Shown: in pieces, positions 27,800-36,202 of the stretch
Layout of the letters: every line of letters starts with the position of its first letter
Numbering within the stretch: position 1 is the first letter of the stretch
NCBI RefSeq assembly: GCF_014196535.1
Contig: NZ_JACIDU010000004.1
Location: 62,001-126,000 of the forward strand
Direction: 5' to 3'
Source of the DNA: Allorhizobium borbori
GTDB taxonomy: Bacteria; Pseudomonadota; Alphaproteobacteria; Rhizobiales; Rhizobiaceae
DNA length: 64,000 nt
Made by a program: the position numbers and the translations under genes
The notes under the pieces: model-generated
What the model saw: only the letters and a program-made list of their open reading frames with translations
Told to the model about the DNA's origin: nothing
Databases searched by the model: none

Positions 27800-28344
27800 G
27801 GATCGGTCCCCTTTTTCTTGTGATAGTATCGGTTCGCCTTCACCCGGTTGCCGCACACGGCCATATCGCACCAGGTGCGGCTGCGGTTGCGGCTGCGGTC
27901 GAGAAAGAGCCAGCCGCAGTGAGCGCAGATTTTCATCGCCTCCGCCTGCGGGGCGGCAATCAACCGCAACGCGGAAAGCGCCGTCTGTGCTTCAAGTGCC
28001 TGCGGCGAAGGGGCCGCCCGCAGCATGGCCGCCGCAGTCTCCAGAAGCGTGGCCAGCGCCAACCGGTTCTCTTCGCCCTCGATGCGCCGGCGAAAATAGT
28101 GGTCGATGGCTTCCCGCAGGCGCAGAAAGCCATTTGTGTTCTCCGGCGCGACGGGTTCAAGCGGTCCGAACAGGACATGTTCCGCTGAAAATGCCATCGC
28201 CGCTTCAGGGAAGGCGGCAAGCTGCTTGGGCTCGGCAAACCTGTCGATGCTACGGGGCGGGTCGATACGCAGGATGACGCTGTTGGCGACATCGAGCGCG
28301 AGAGCGCCGCCGGTGAAACGGTGAGGGGTCCATTGAAAATCCAT
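27796..28344 (-). CDS. CGNR zinc-finger (ABATE-type) transcription regulator
   Basis: A 182-residue protein with an N-terminal ABATE ligand-sensing-like domain and a C-terminal CGNR zinc finger: CAHC (about residues 147-150) and CDMAVCGNRVKANRYY supply the four cysteines and the family's CGNR signature. Such proteins are putative stress-responsive DNA-binding regulators. No ribosome site precedes the ATG at 28344; a TATAAT box ends five bases before it, suggesting a leaderless mRNA. It diverges from a permease gene across a perfect palindrome. Confidence 0.88.
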   Translation of the reverse strand: MDFQWTPHRFTGGALALDVANSVILRIDPPRSIDRFAEPKQLAAFPEAAMAFSAEHVLFGPLEPVAPENTNGFLRLREAIDHYFRRRIEGEENRLALATLLETAAAMLRAAPSPQALEAQTALSALRLIAAPQAEAMKICAHCGWLFLDRSRNRSRTWCDMAVCGNRVKANRYYHKKKGTDP

Positions 28345-28349
28345 GTTTC

Positions 28350-28355
28350 ATTATA
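28350..28355 (-). promoter_or_regulatory. -10 box of the CGNR regulator gene (leaderless)
   Basis: TATAAT on the minus strand ends five bases before the ATG, which places the transcription start at or beside the A of the start codon. No good -35 box is present, so activation or a weak basal promoter is likely. Confidence 0.6.
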
Positions 28356-28379
28356 ACTGGTAAAACGCGTTTTACCAGT

Positions 28380-28385
28380 TATAAT
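28380..28385 (+). promoter_or_regulatory. -10 box of the LivH-type permease gene (leaderless)
   Basis: TATAAT on the plus strand is followed by five bases and then the ATG at 28391, mirroring the opposite promoter exactly. There is no room for a ribosome binding site if transcription starts about seven bases downstream. Confidence 0.6.
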
Positions 28386-28390
28386 GCGAT

Positions 28391-29290
28391 ATGATCTACT
28401 GGCTCCAGTTGCTGTTGAATGCCCTGCCGCTGGCCGCGCTTTATGCTGCGCTGGCCTTTGGCTATGCACTGATTTTCGGCATGGTGCGGCGGGTCGATAT
28501 TACCTTCGGCGCGCTGTTCGCCTTTTCCGGGCAGGTTTTTGCGCTAGGCTTTGATGCAGGCTGGAACGCCTGGTATCTGGTTCTGCCGGCGGCGCTGGCA
28601 ATGGCGGCGGTGTTGGCGCTTGCCTACACGATCGGCAGTGGCGTTCTCATTGCCCGCCATGTGCTGCGGCCGCTGGCCGCGATCTCGCCCAACGCGGTCA
28701 TCGTTGCCTCGCTCGGTGTGCTGCTGGTCCTGATGGAAACGGCGCGTCTCGCTTCCGGCACGCGCGATCTCTGGCTGCCGCCGCTCATGAAGGAGCGGAT
28801 GGTGGTGTTGGCGGATGCCCAAGGCGCATCCGCCGGACTGACCGTGCTTCAGGTCGTCAGTACGGCACTGATGATAAGTCTCGTCGCGGTCGGAATGCTC
28901 GTCCTTCGCCACAGCCGGTTCGGGCGTATCTGGCGGGCCGTGTGCGAAGACCCGCAGGCGGCACGCTTCTGCGGGGTCGATGCGGGTGCGGTCTTCATAT
29001 GGACGGCCATTGCCGCTTCGGCTGTCGCCGCCGTTTGTGGCATGCTGGCAACCGCCTATTACGGATCGATGAGCTTCGGGTCCGGTCTGGTCTTCGGTGT
29101 GAAGGTGGCGCTGATCGCCGCCGTCGGCGGGCAGGACAGGCCATTCGCGGCGGCATTGGGAGCGGCGGGCATCGCTGTCGCGGAGACGTTCTGGAGTGGG
29201 TATGGCCCGATCCTGTGGCGCGATTTCGCCGTGACGGGAGGGCTCGTACTGCTTCTCGTGCTCAGCCGGAAGGAGCGTTCCCTGCCGTGA
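28391..29290 (+). CDS. Orphan LivH-type branched-chain amino-acid ABC permease
   Basis: A 299-residue inner-membrane permease of the LivH/LivM family with about eight helices. The LivH pattern is clear: ALAFGYALIFGMVRRVDITFG at the N-terminus, the cytoplasmic RAVCEDPQAARFCGVD loop that contacts the ATPase, and VGGQDRPFAAALGA near the end. The usual partners (LivM, two ATPases, a binding protein) are absent from both sides, so it must use distant partners or act otherwise. Its last 29 bases overlap the convergent moaE gene. Confidence 0.87.
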   Translation: MIYWLQLLLNALPLAALYAALAFGYALIFGMVRRVDITFGALFAFSGQVFALGFDAGWNAWYLVLPAALAMAAVLALAYTIGSGVLIARHVLRPLAAISPNAVIVASLGVLLVLMETARLASGTRDLWLPPLMKERMVVLADAQGASAGLTVLQVVSTALMISLVAVGMLVLRHSRFGRIWRAVCEDPQAARFCGVDAGAVFIWTAIAASAVAAVCGMLATAYYGSMSFGSGLVFGVKVALIAAVGGQDRPFAAALGAAGIAVAETFWSGYGPILWRDFAVTGGLVLLLVLSRKERSLP

Positions 29291-29747
29291 CCGCATCCCA
29301 CCGGTCGCGCTCGGCGTCGTCGCTGTCTTTGGCGGCAATCCATGCGCCTTCGCCAGCCGCCGCGTGTTCCTTCTTCCAGAAGGGTGCGTCGGTCTTCAGG
29401 TAGTCCATCACGAAATTCGCGGCCTCGAAAGCGGCCTTGCGGTGGCTGGCGGCGGCGATGACGAGGACGATGTTGCCGCCGGCGGGAATGACGCCGTGGC
29501 GGTGGATGACGGTAAGGGCAAGCAGGGGGAAGCGGGTGGCGGCATTGCTTGCGATGCGGCCCAGCGCCTTGTCCGCCATGCCGGGATAATGCTCCAGCTC
29601 CAGCGCGGTGAGCCGCCCGCCTTCATCGCGGCACAGGCCGGTGAAGGAAACGATGGCGCCCGCCGCAGGCGTCGCAACCCGCAACGCCTCATACTCGCCG
29701 GCGGCGTCGAAATCGGAGGGCTGGACGCGGGTTGTGATCACGGTCAT
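29262..29747 (-). CDS. moaE: Molybdopterin synthase catalytic subunit
   Basis: A 161-residue MoaE that, with the thiocarboxylated MoaD, inserts sulfur into cyclic pyranopterin monophosphate to make molybdopterin. The core motifs are present: GAIVSFTGLCRDE, LELEHYPGMA, HRHG, and the lysine-bearing SHRKAAFEA and KTDAPFWKKE. It starts 3 bp after moaD and is the last gene of the SDR-uvrC-pgsA-moaD-moaE run. Confidence 0.95.
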   Translation of the reverse strand: MTVITTRVQPSDFDAAGEYEALRVATPAAGAIVSFTGLCRDEGGRLTALELEHYPGMADKALGRIASNAATRFPLLALTVIHRHGVIPAGGNIVLVIAAASHRKAAFEAANFVMDYLKTDAPFWKKEHAAAGEGAWIAAKDSDDAERDRWDAVTAGNAPSG

Positions 29748-29750
29748 GGC

Positions 29751-30011
29751 TCAGCCGCCCGTCATCGGCGGGAAGAGGCCGATCTCGCGGGCACCGGCTA
29801 TCGGCTCGTCATGCTCCACCAGTTCCTCGTTGATCGCCGCACGGATCACCTTGGGCACTTCGAATGCGGCAGCGTATTCCTCGCCGAGCGATGACAGGTG
29901 GGCAATGAGGTCGCCGATGGTGACGATCGTCTCCGGCACATCGAGTTCCTCTCCGGCCTTGCCGATCCGCTCGCGAATCCAGGCGAAATAGACGAGCCGG
30001 ACCCGCATCAT
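29751..30011 (-). CDS. moaD: Molybdopterin synthase sulfur carrier subunit
   Basis: An 86-residue ubiquitin-fold protein ending in PPMTGG, whose C-terminal Gly-Gly is adenylylated and thiocarboxylated before sulfur transfer in MoaE. The two adjacent ATGs at 30011 and 30008 both fit; the first overlaps the pgsA TGA as ATGA. Position before moaE supports the assignment. Confidence 0.94.
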   Translation of the reverse strand: MMRVRLVYFAWIRERIGKAGEELDVPETIVTIGDLIAHLSSLGEEYAAAFEVPKVIRAAINEELVEHDEPIAGAREIGLFPPMTGG

Positions 30012-30592
30012 TCTTCCACGATATGCTTGAGGCCGGCGCGGAAATAGTCGTAGCCGGTGTACATGGTCAGCGCGGCGGCGATCCACAGCAGCGCAATGCC
30101 GATCTCCAGGGTGTAGGGCAGTACGGTTTCACCGGCCGGACCTGCCAGCAGGAAGGCGATGGCGATCATCTGGATGGTCGTCTTCCACTTGGCGATGCGC
30201 GTCACCGGCACGGAGACTTTCAGCGCCGCGAGATATTCGCGCAGGCCGGACACGAGAATTTCACGGCACAGGATGATGATGGCGGCCCACAGCGACCAGC
30301 CGGCAATGGTGCCGTCCGCAGCCATCAGCAACAGCACGGACGCGACCAGAAGCTTGTCGGCAATGGGGTCGAGCATGCGGCCGATATTCGAAGTCTGGTT
30401 CCAGATGCGGGCCAGATAGCCATCGAAGAAATCGGTGATCGAGGCGATCACGAAGATCCACAGCGCCGTCCAGCGGGCAAAGTCGGTGCTGGCGAGCTTG
30501 CCTTCCACGAAGAAGCACAGGACAATCAACGGCACGGCGAGAATGCGGCCGTAGGTGAGCAGATTCGGGATGCTGTAAGCGCGGGATGCCAT
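30008..30592 (-). CDS. pgsA: CDP-diacylglycerol--glycerol-3-phosphate phosphatidyltransferase
   Basis: A 194-residue inner-membrane enzyme making phosphatidylglycerol phosphate, the first committed step to phosphatidylglycerol and cardiolipin. The CDP-alcohol phosphotransferase motif is complete: DFFDGYLAR, then Gly and the two Asp of GRMLDPIAD. The start is the ATG at 30592 (MASRAYSIPNLLTYGRI). It lies about 100 bp after uvrC and overlaps moaD; uvrC-pgsA adjacency is common in proteobacteria. Confidence 0.96.
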   Translation of the reverse strand: MASRAYSIPNLLTYGRILAVPLIVLCFFVEGKLASTDFARWTALWIFVIASITDFFDGYLARIWNQTSNIGRMLDPIADKLLVASVLLLMAADGTIAGWSLWAAIIILCREILVSGLREYLAALKVSVPVTRIAKWKTTIQMIAIAFLLAGPAGETVLPYTLEIGIALLWIAAALTMYTGYDYFRAGLKHIVEE

Positions 30593-30690
30593 GATGTGCT
30601 CTATTCTCTCTGGGCCGGTAGGATGCATTGAACGGGCGAGGGCAATCAAGTGTCGTTATGCCTCGGAAATATGGAGGCATTACGGATTTT

Positions 30691-32721
30691 TCAAACCCTA
30701 TCCGAGCCATTGTCGTTGAAGTGATTGTATATCTGACGTGCAACGGTTTCTGAAATACCTTCGACGGCCATAAGGTCGCCGAGCGCGGCGCGGGAAACCG
30801 CCTTCGCGGTGCCGAAATGCTGGAGGAGCGCCCGCTTGCGCGACGGGCCGATGCCGCCGATCTCGTCCAGCGGGTTCTTGATCATTTCCTTCTTGCGACG
30901 CGCCCGGTGCGAGCCGATGGCGAAGCGATGCGCCTCATCCCGCAGACGTTGGATAAAATACAGCACGGGATCGCGCGGCGGCAGCGAGAAATCCGGCCGG
31001 CCGGCGGCAAAGAAGCGCTCGCGCCCGGCCTCGCGGTCCGCACCCTTGGCAACGCCGATGGCCGTCACGGCTTCGGTAATGCCGAGATCGGCGAGAATGG
31101 CGCGCACGGCCGTCATCTGGCCCTGACCGCCGTCGATCAGGATCACATCCGGCCAGGCGGGGAAGCCTTCTTCCTCTACCGGCGGCTGGGCGCGGTCGGG
31201 AATACCTTCCTCCTTGATCAGCCGCTGGAAGCGCCGCGTCATCACCTCACGCATCATGCCGAAGTCATCGCCGGGCGTGATGTCTGTCGAGCGGATATTG
31301 AACTTGCGGTACTGGTTCTTGACGAAGCCTTCCGGCCCGGCGACGACCATGCCGCCCACCGCGTTCGTACCCATGATGTGGGAGTTATCGTAGATCTCGA
31401 TACGGCGCGGCACATAAGGCAGGGCGAAGGTTTCGGCAAAGCCCTTCAGCAACCGTTCCTGCGAAGCGGTTTCGGCCAGCCGCCGCCCATGTGCCTCGCG
31501 GGCGTTCGCCTCGACATGACCGACGATGTCCTTCTTCTCGCCGCGCTGGGGAATGAGGATGTGAACCTTGTGGCCGCTCTTTTCCGAAAGGGCGAGCGCC
31601 AGCAACTCGCGCTCTTCCACTTCCTGCGAAAGCAGGATCTGGCGAGGCACAGGCTTGTCGTCATAGAACTGCGCAAGGAAGGCGCCGAGTACCTCGCCTT
31701 CGTTGAGCGAGGGGTCGGCCTTCGGGAAATAGGCACGGTTGCCCCAGTTCTGGCCGGTGCGGAAGAAGAAGACCTGGATACAGGTGAGCCCGCCTTCGTG
31801 ATGAATGGCGAAGACGTCCGCCTCTTCGATGCCGGTCGGGTTGATGCCCTGATGGCTCTGGACGTGGGAGAGGGCGGCCAGACGGTCGCGGAACACGGCG
31901 GCGCGCTCGAAGTCGAGATCCTCCGCCGCGGCGTTCATCGATTTCGCCATCTCCTCCTTCACCTTCTGGCTCTTGCCGGAAAGGAAGTCCTTCGCCTCGG
32001 CCACGAGTTCCGCATAGTCCGCCTTGGAAATCTCGTGGGTGCAGGGCGCGGCGCAGCGCTTGATCTGATGAAGCAGGCAGGGGCGGGTGCGGGTTTCGAA
32101 CACCGAATCGGTGCAGGTGCGGATGAGGAAGGCGCGTTGCAGCGAATTGATGGTGCGGCCCACGGCGCCGGCGGAGGCGAAGGGACCGAAATAATCGCCC
32201 TTGCGGGCGCGGGCGCCGCGATGCTTGTAGATGGCCGGCGCATCGGTATCGCCGGTGATGAGGATATAGGGAAACGACTTGTCGTCGCGCAGAAGCACGT
32301 TGAAGCGCGGGCGCAGCCGCTTGATGAGGTTGGCTTCGAGCAGCAGCGCTTCGGTTTCCGTGCGCGTCGTCACGAATTCCATGTGCGCGGTTTCCCGCAC
32401 CATGCGCGACAGCCGGTTGGAATGGACGCGGCCCTGCGCATAATTGCTGACCCGCTTCTTCAGCGAGCGCGCCTTGCCGACATAAAGAACGTCGCCCGCC
32501 GCGTTCATCATGCGATAGACGCCCGGTGCGTTCGGCAGATGCTTCACGAACTCGGCGATGAGGTCGGCGCCCGTCAGTCCGGCCTCGTTCTTCCAGCCCT
32601 CGTTCCAGTCGAAATCGGCCGACAGCACCGACGGAATCGATTCGGCGGCGCCGATATCGTCGTCGTCATCGTCCTTTTCGTCATAGAGGATGCCCCCGTC
32701 GGGGACCTTGCCTGAAGTCAT
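30691..32721 (-). CDS. uvrC: Excinuclease ABC subunit C
   Basis: A 676-residue nuclease making both incisions in UvrABC nucleotide-excision repair. After an acidic N-terminal extension of about 60 residues (with six Asp in a row near 17-22) come the GIY-YIG domain ([21 protein letters not shown]), the Cys-rich segment ([14 protein letters not shown]), the UVR domain, the RNase H-like 5' nuclease ([17 protein letters not shown]) and C-terminal helix-hairpin-helix motifs. The ATG overlaps the stop of the upstream reductase gene. Confidence 0.97.
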   Translation of the reverse strand: MTSGKVPDGGILYDEKDDDDDDIGAAESIPSVLSADFDWNEGWKNEAGLTGADLIAEFVKHLPNAPGVYRMMNAAGDVLYVGKARSLKKRVSNYAQGRVHSNRLSRMVRETAHMEFVTTRTETEALLLEANLIKRLRPRFNVLLRDDKSFPYILITGDTDAPAIYKHRGARARKGDYFGPFASAGAVGRTINSLQRAFLIRTCTDSVFETRTRPCLLHQIKRCAAPCTHEISKADYAELVAEAKDFLSGKSQKVKEEMAKSMNAAAEDLDFERAAVFRDRLAALSHVQSHQGINPTGIEEADVFAIHHEGGLTCIQVFFFRTGQNWGNRAYFPKADPSLNEGEVLGAFLAQFYDDKPVPRQILLSQEVEERELLALALSEKSGHKVHILIPQRGEKKDIVGHVEANAREAHGRRLAETASQERLLKGFAETFALPYVPRRIEIYDNSHIMGTNAVGGMVVAGPEGFVKNQYRKFNIRSTDITPGDDFGMMREVMTRRFQRLIKEEGIPDRAQPPVEEEGFPAWPDVILIDGGQGQMTAVRAILADLGITEAVTAIGVAKGADREAGRERFFAAGRPDFSLPPRDPVLYFIQRLRDEAHRFAIGSHRARRKKEMIKNPLDEIGGIGPSRKRALLQHFGTAKAVSRAALGDLMAVEGISETVARQIYNHFNDNGSDRV

Positions 32722-33485
32722 TCCGAAATTCCTGCCACGTCGGGCGTTTCCCAGGCCAGATGCTGGCCGCCATCGAGCGCAATCATCTGGCCGGTGATGG
32801 AAGGCGTGTCATAGAGAAAACGGACGGTGCGTGCAAACTCCGCGAGCGCAGGCCCGCGTTTCAGGATGACGCCATCCACCTGTGCCTGGAAGTCCGCCGG
32901 GTCCTGCCGGTCGCTTTTCATCGTCGGACCGGGGCCGATGGCGTTGACGCGGATGCGCGGTGCAAGGGCCTGCGCCAGCGTCTGGGTCGCGGTCCAGAGC
33001 GCGGCCTTGGAAAGCGTATAGGAATAAAAGCGCGGATTGAGCGCCCAGACGCGCTGGTCGATGATGTTGACGATCAGGCCGTGACGGTCTTCGGGCAGGG
33101 CGGCGGCAAAGGCGGCAGCGAGGATCGACGGCGCCCGCACATGAACGGCGAAATGGGCATCGAAGCTTTCCGCGTCGAAAGCGGTTGCCTCATCATTGCG
33201 GAATGTCGATGCATTGTTGACGAGGAGATCGATCGGGCCGACGAGATCGGTGGCACGGGCGATCAGGCTGGAGGTTTCCGCGAGATTCTGAAGATCGGCG
33301 CCAACGGCTGCCGCCCGATACCCGGCCCGGTTAAGCGTACCGGCCAGTTCTTGCGCTTCGTCAAACGACCCGTTGGCGTGGATGGCAACGGCAAAGCCTT
33401 GCGAGGCCAAACCCTCGACGATCGCCTTGCCGATACGCTTTGCGCCACCTGTTACCAGTGCTGCCGCCTGTCTATCCCCCGACAA
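32718..33485 (-). CDS. Short-chain reductase of the pteridine reductase (PTR1/FolM) type
   Basis: A 255-residue SDR with TGGAKRIG (Rossmann loop), NNAST and an active site NIID...YTLSK in which Asp replaces the usual catalytic Ser. That Asp-Tyr-Lys arrangement and the TGxAKRxG motif are features of pteridine reductase PTR1 and FolM, so it may reduce dihydropterins. The start is a TTG at 33485, eight bases after AAGGG. It overlaps uvrC by four bases and heads the operon that ends with moaD-moaE. Confidence 0.78.
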   Translation of the reverse strand: MSGDRQAAALVTGGAKRIGKAIVEGLASQGFAVAIHANGSFDEAQELAGTLNRAGYRAAAVGADLQNLAETSSLIARATDLVGPIDLLVNNASTFRNDEATAFDAESFDAHFAVHVRAPSILAAAFAAALPEDRHGLIVNIIDQRVWALNPRFYSYTLSKAALWTATQTLAQALAPRIRVNAIGPGPTMKSDRQDPADFQAQVDGVILKRGPALAEFARTVRFLYDTPSITGQMIALDGGQHLAWETPDVAGISE

Positions 33486-33859
33486 ATTCTTGACCCTTCC
33501 CGCCGCGTTACATCGTGGACAGGATATAATTCCTGAATCTCAGGATGGAATAGGGGAAGCGTCCAGTTGCTATGAAAATTTATACAGCGGATAGATTTGA
33601 ATTTAATTTAGTAATGATCGACGAGTTATGAAGTTATTGTTGAATTAATACATTGTTATGGTTAATAAATACCCTGTGGCGGTGTAGCAACATCCATTTT
33701 TGAACACGGCTGCGCCACAATGAAATCATAATTTGGCTCTTTCATTTCCTCAATTTTAGTCAAAATACAAACTCGGAACGGACGGGATTTCCCGCCAGAT
33801 TAGACGCATTGCTTGCATGTTCTGTGTAGCGAGCCTTGCGGACCGAAAAGGAGAAGACA
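33486..33859 (+). promoter_or_regulatory. AT-rich 374-bp intergenic region upstream of the outer-membrane protein gene
   Basis: This is the most AT-rich stretch in the window. A possible promoter, TTGAAT (33640-33645), 17 bases, TAATAA (33663-33668), would leave a leader of about 190 nt. A small CGGGA/TCCCG inverted repeat is at 33783-33794. No coding frame of note is present. A long leader before an outer-membrane protein gene is a typical small-RNA target, but this is inference. Confidence 0.4.
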
Positions 33860-34507
33860 ATGCGTACCATTCTTGCAACCCTTCTGGCCTCGACCATTGC
33901 TGTCGCCGCATTCTCGGGCGCCCATGCTGCTGACGCCATCGACCAGGTTCCGGAAGCGCCGATCGCAAACGACCCTATCTCTGCCCCGAAGGGTAACTGG
34001 GAAGGCGCCTATGGCGGTGCTGCCGCCACCTACGAAATGGGCCGTTTCGGCAACAACAAGGACTACAACGCCCGCGCTTTCGGCGGCTCGCTCTACGGCG
34101 GTTACAACCTCCAGAGCGGCCAGATCGTCTACGGTCCGGAAGCTGACATCGGCTACTCGGGCAAGGACGGCAAGAGCTTCAGCGGCACCGTCAAGGGCTC
34201 GCAGGGCGTCAACGGCTCCATCCGTGGCCGCGTCGGCTACGACCTGAACCCGGTCATGATCTACGGCACCGCCGGTCTCGCCGCTTCGAACAACGAAGTG
34301 AAGGATGCCACGACCTCTGACAGCCGCACGGCTCTCGGCTACACCGTTGGCGCCGGCGTTGAAGGCTTCGTGACCGACAAGATCACGGCTCGCGTCGAAT
34401 ACCGTTACACCGACTACCAGGCCAAGAACTTCGACCTCGCGTCGGGCAACAAGAAGGTTGACCTCGACGAACATTCCGTCAAGGTCGGCGTCGGCTACAA
34501 GTTCTGA
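33860..34507 (+). CDS. Outer-membrane beta-barrel protein (Omp25/Omp31-like)
   Basis: A 215-residue protein with a signal peptide ending SGAHAAD and an eight-strand barrel pattern: WEGAYGGAAATYEMG, GSLYGGYNL, GPEADIGYSG, GRVGYDL, MIYGTAGLA, GYTVGAGVEGF, ARVEYRYTDY, and a terminal VKVGVGYKF ending in Phe as barrels recognised by BAM do. It resembles Omp25-type porin-family proteins of Rhizobiales. I choose the ATG at 33860, after AAAAGGAGAAG. Codon use is strongly biased, suggesting abundance. Confidence 0.92.
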   Translation: MRTILATLLASTIAVAAFSGAHAADAIDQVPEAPIANDPISAPKGNWEGAYGGAAATYEMGRFGNNKDYNARAFGGSLYGGYNLQSGQIVYGPEADIGYSGKDGKSFSGTVKGSQGVNGSIRGRVGYDLNPVMIYGTAGLAASNNEVKDATTSDSRTALGYTVGAGVEGFVTDKITARVEYRYTDYQAKNFDLASGNKKVDLDEHSVKVGVGYKF

Positions 34508-34580
34508 TCCTGGGTTGATTTCAGGTACGCAGGAGCCGGGCGATGAGTCCGGCTTTTGTGTTTTCAGGCTGGCAGAAGCA

Positions 34581-34606
34581 AAAAGCCCGGATCGCTCCGG
34601 GCTTTT
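34581..34606. terminator. Bidirectional terminator between omp and GST genes
   Basis: AAAAGCCCGG (34581-34590) and CCGGGCTTTT (34597-34606) form a perfect 10-bp stem with A and T runs on both sides, able to end both convergent genes. Confidence 0.9.
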
Positions 34607-34611
34607 GCATG

Positions 34612-35208
34612 TCAGGTCCGCGGCTTCAGTTCGTCCCAGGCGGGGAAGCGCTCCTTGAAAGCATCCAGCCAGCCGAGCAGGGTCGGGTGGTCGGCTTCCC
34701 ACTGACCCTCGAAGCGGATCAGGAGGTAGCCAAGGGCGGCGGCAAATGCGAAGTCGCCGGCGGTCAGCGTTTCGCCGAAGGCCGGCGGGTCGCGTTCGAG
34801 CAGGGCAAGCGCGCGCTTGGCCTTGGTCCACTGCTTGTCGATCCAGCCCTGATGAACCTTGTCGGCCGGGCGGGTCCGGTACTCGTACTGGATGGCCAGC
34901 AGGCAGTCGGCAAGCCCGTCGCCCAGTGCTTCCAGAACGTCGGTTTTCAACGCTGCCTCGGCATCCTTCGGATAGAGCTTGCCGCCCGAAATGCGGTCGA
35001 GATGGCGGTTGATCGCTACGCTGTCGTAAACCGGGCGGCCATCGTCCAGCAAAAGCGTCGGGATCTTGCCAAGCGGATTGTTATCGACCAGCACGGCCGG
35101 GCTGTCGGCGGTCACGACCGTTTCCGCTTCGAAGGCGATGCCGGCGTAACGGGCGGCCATTCGCACCTTGGCGGAGTAGGGCGAGGCGGAGGACTGGAGC
35201 AGTTTCAT
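34612..35208 (-). CDS. Glutathione S-transferase
   Basis: A 198-residue GST with an N-terminal thioredoxin fold (LLQSSASPYSAKVRMAARYAG, NPLGKIPTLLLDDG, VYDSVAINRHLD) and a helical C-terminal domain (LTAGDFAFAAALGYL). The SSASPYS opening has serines where the catalytic residue is expected. It probably conjugates or reduces electrophiles with glutathione; the substrate is unknown. The gene converges with omp across the terminator and lies 12 bp downstream of the RNase T2 gene, so those two may be co-transcribed. Confidence 0.9.
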   Translation of the reverse strand: MKLLQSSASPYSAKVRMAARYAGIAFEAETVVTADSPAVLVDNNPLGKIPTLLLDDGRPVYDSVAINRHLDRISGGKLYPKDAEAALKTDVLEALGDGLADCLLAIQYEYRTRPADKVHQGWIDKQWTKAKRALALLERDPPAFGETLTAGDFAFAAALGYLLIRFEGQWEADHPTLLGWLDAFKERFPAWDELKPRT

Positions 35209-35220
35209 GGATGGCGATCC

Positions 35221-35979
35221 TTATCTTGCGGCGGGAATGGTGATGTTATCGATGCGGCAGGCCTGGCGGTCGACTTCGCCGCAGGTGCGGAACTGGAGAT
35301 CCCTGGTCATGCAGATGCGCACCTCGTCCAGCCTGCGGCCATCACAGGTCACGGCGATGCCGGCGGGTGAGAGACCGGGATTGGCGGCGATGAAGGCATC
35401 CTCGATGTCCTTCGGCGAATCGTTCTGCATGCGCCGCCCGTCAGCATAGGCTTTCGGCATTGCCACACGGTTCCAGGCGGCGGCCAATACGGCGAAATAA
35501 TCCGTCTGCGACAGGCCCGAGCAAGTGCCGTGCTTGCGCCACTGGTGTCCAATCAGCCCCATGGACGGCATGAACGCGGCGAGGTCGCGGCCGATGGCGG
35601 AGGGAACGCGCTCCGGTTCGCTGCTCTGGCAAAATTGCGGATAGCCGCTTTCGTTCTGCGGCCACAGGCCATGCACCACGAAGCCGCGCGGCGTGTCCTT
35701 CACGCATTGCGGATCGCCGTCGCGCGCTTGTCCGCTCTGGCAAAAGGTGGGCGACCAGGACAGCGAGAGAACGTAAAAATCAAAGCCGGTGCCGCGCGGT
35801 ACCGCGTTTGACGGCTTCGGCGCGGCGGGGGCGGAGCTTTGCGGCGTGGTCTGCGCTGTTCCGATGGGCGTCGCCGGTGGTGCATCCCGGTCCGGCTTGC
35901 CGCGATCCTGAAGATAAATACCAAACGCCAGTGCGGCCAGAATCAGCAGCGGCAATGATTTTCTGAGCGTTACGGGCAA
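35221..35979 (-). CDS. Ribonuclease T2 family protein with N-terminal membrane anchor
   Basis: Both T2 active-site segments are present: FVVHGLWPQ and HQWRKHGTCS, with four or more cysteines for disulfides (FCQSG, QFCQSS, GTCSG, TCDG). T2 enzymes cut single-stranded RNA via 2',3'-cyclic phosphates, usually outside the cytoplasm. The most likely start is a TTG at 35979, eight bases after AAAGGA, giving 252 residues whose first hydrophobic stretch (LPLLILAALAFGIYL) is a signal or anchor. An ATG farther upstream lacks support. Confidence 0.83.
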   Translation of the reverse strand: MPVTLRKSLPLLILAALAFGIYLQDRGKPDRDAPPATPIGTAQTTPQSSAPAAPKPSNAVPRGTGFDFYVLSLSWSPTFCQSGQARDGDPQCVKDTPRGFVVHGLWPQNESGYPQFCQSSEPERVPSAIGRDLAAFMPSMGLIGHQWRKHGTCSGLSQTDYFAVLAAAWNRVAMPKAYADGRRMQNDSPKDIEDAFIAANPGLSPAGIAVTCDGRRLDEVRICMTRDLQFRTCGEVDRQACRIDNITIPAAR

Positions 35980-36202
35980 GGTGACCGTCCTTTCACGACC
36001 AACGACTGAATGCCACCGACTTTTGTGTCTTGACGTCCGGAAGGGTACAGCCGCTCGTATCATTCCGCCGCCGTGATTTGAAGCAAGCGTTGACGTTTTC
36101 GTGCAAGCCGCGCGGTTGAAATTGCCATGAGCCGGCGGGTAAGCTGTCATTCAGGCTTGAAAACGGTTCGCAAGCCCGAAAGGGAAGGAAAGCGTAAGCG
36201 GA

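Larger units (their letters stand above)
28349..28386. promoter_or_regulatory. Perfect 38-bp palindrome, probable shared operator
   Basis: All 38 bases are self-complementary with no spacer; the half-site reads CATTATAACTGGTAAAACG and its complement follows at once. It fills the gap between the divergent regulator (start 28344) and permease (start 28391), leaving only four bases on each side. It most likely binds a symmetric regulator, with the adjacent CGNR protein the obvious candidate. Confidence 0.85.

Noticed and set aside
30817-32715. Plus-strand open frame of 632 residues antisense to uvrC
   Set aside because: All UvrC motifs are on the minus strand and the antisense product has no recognisable features.
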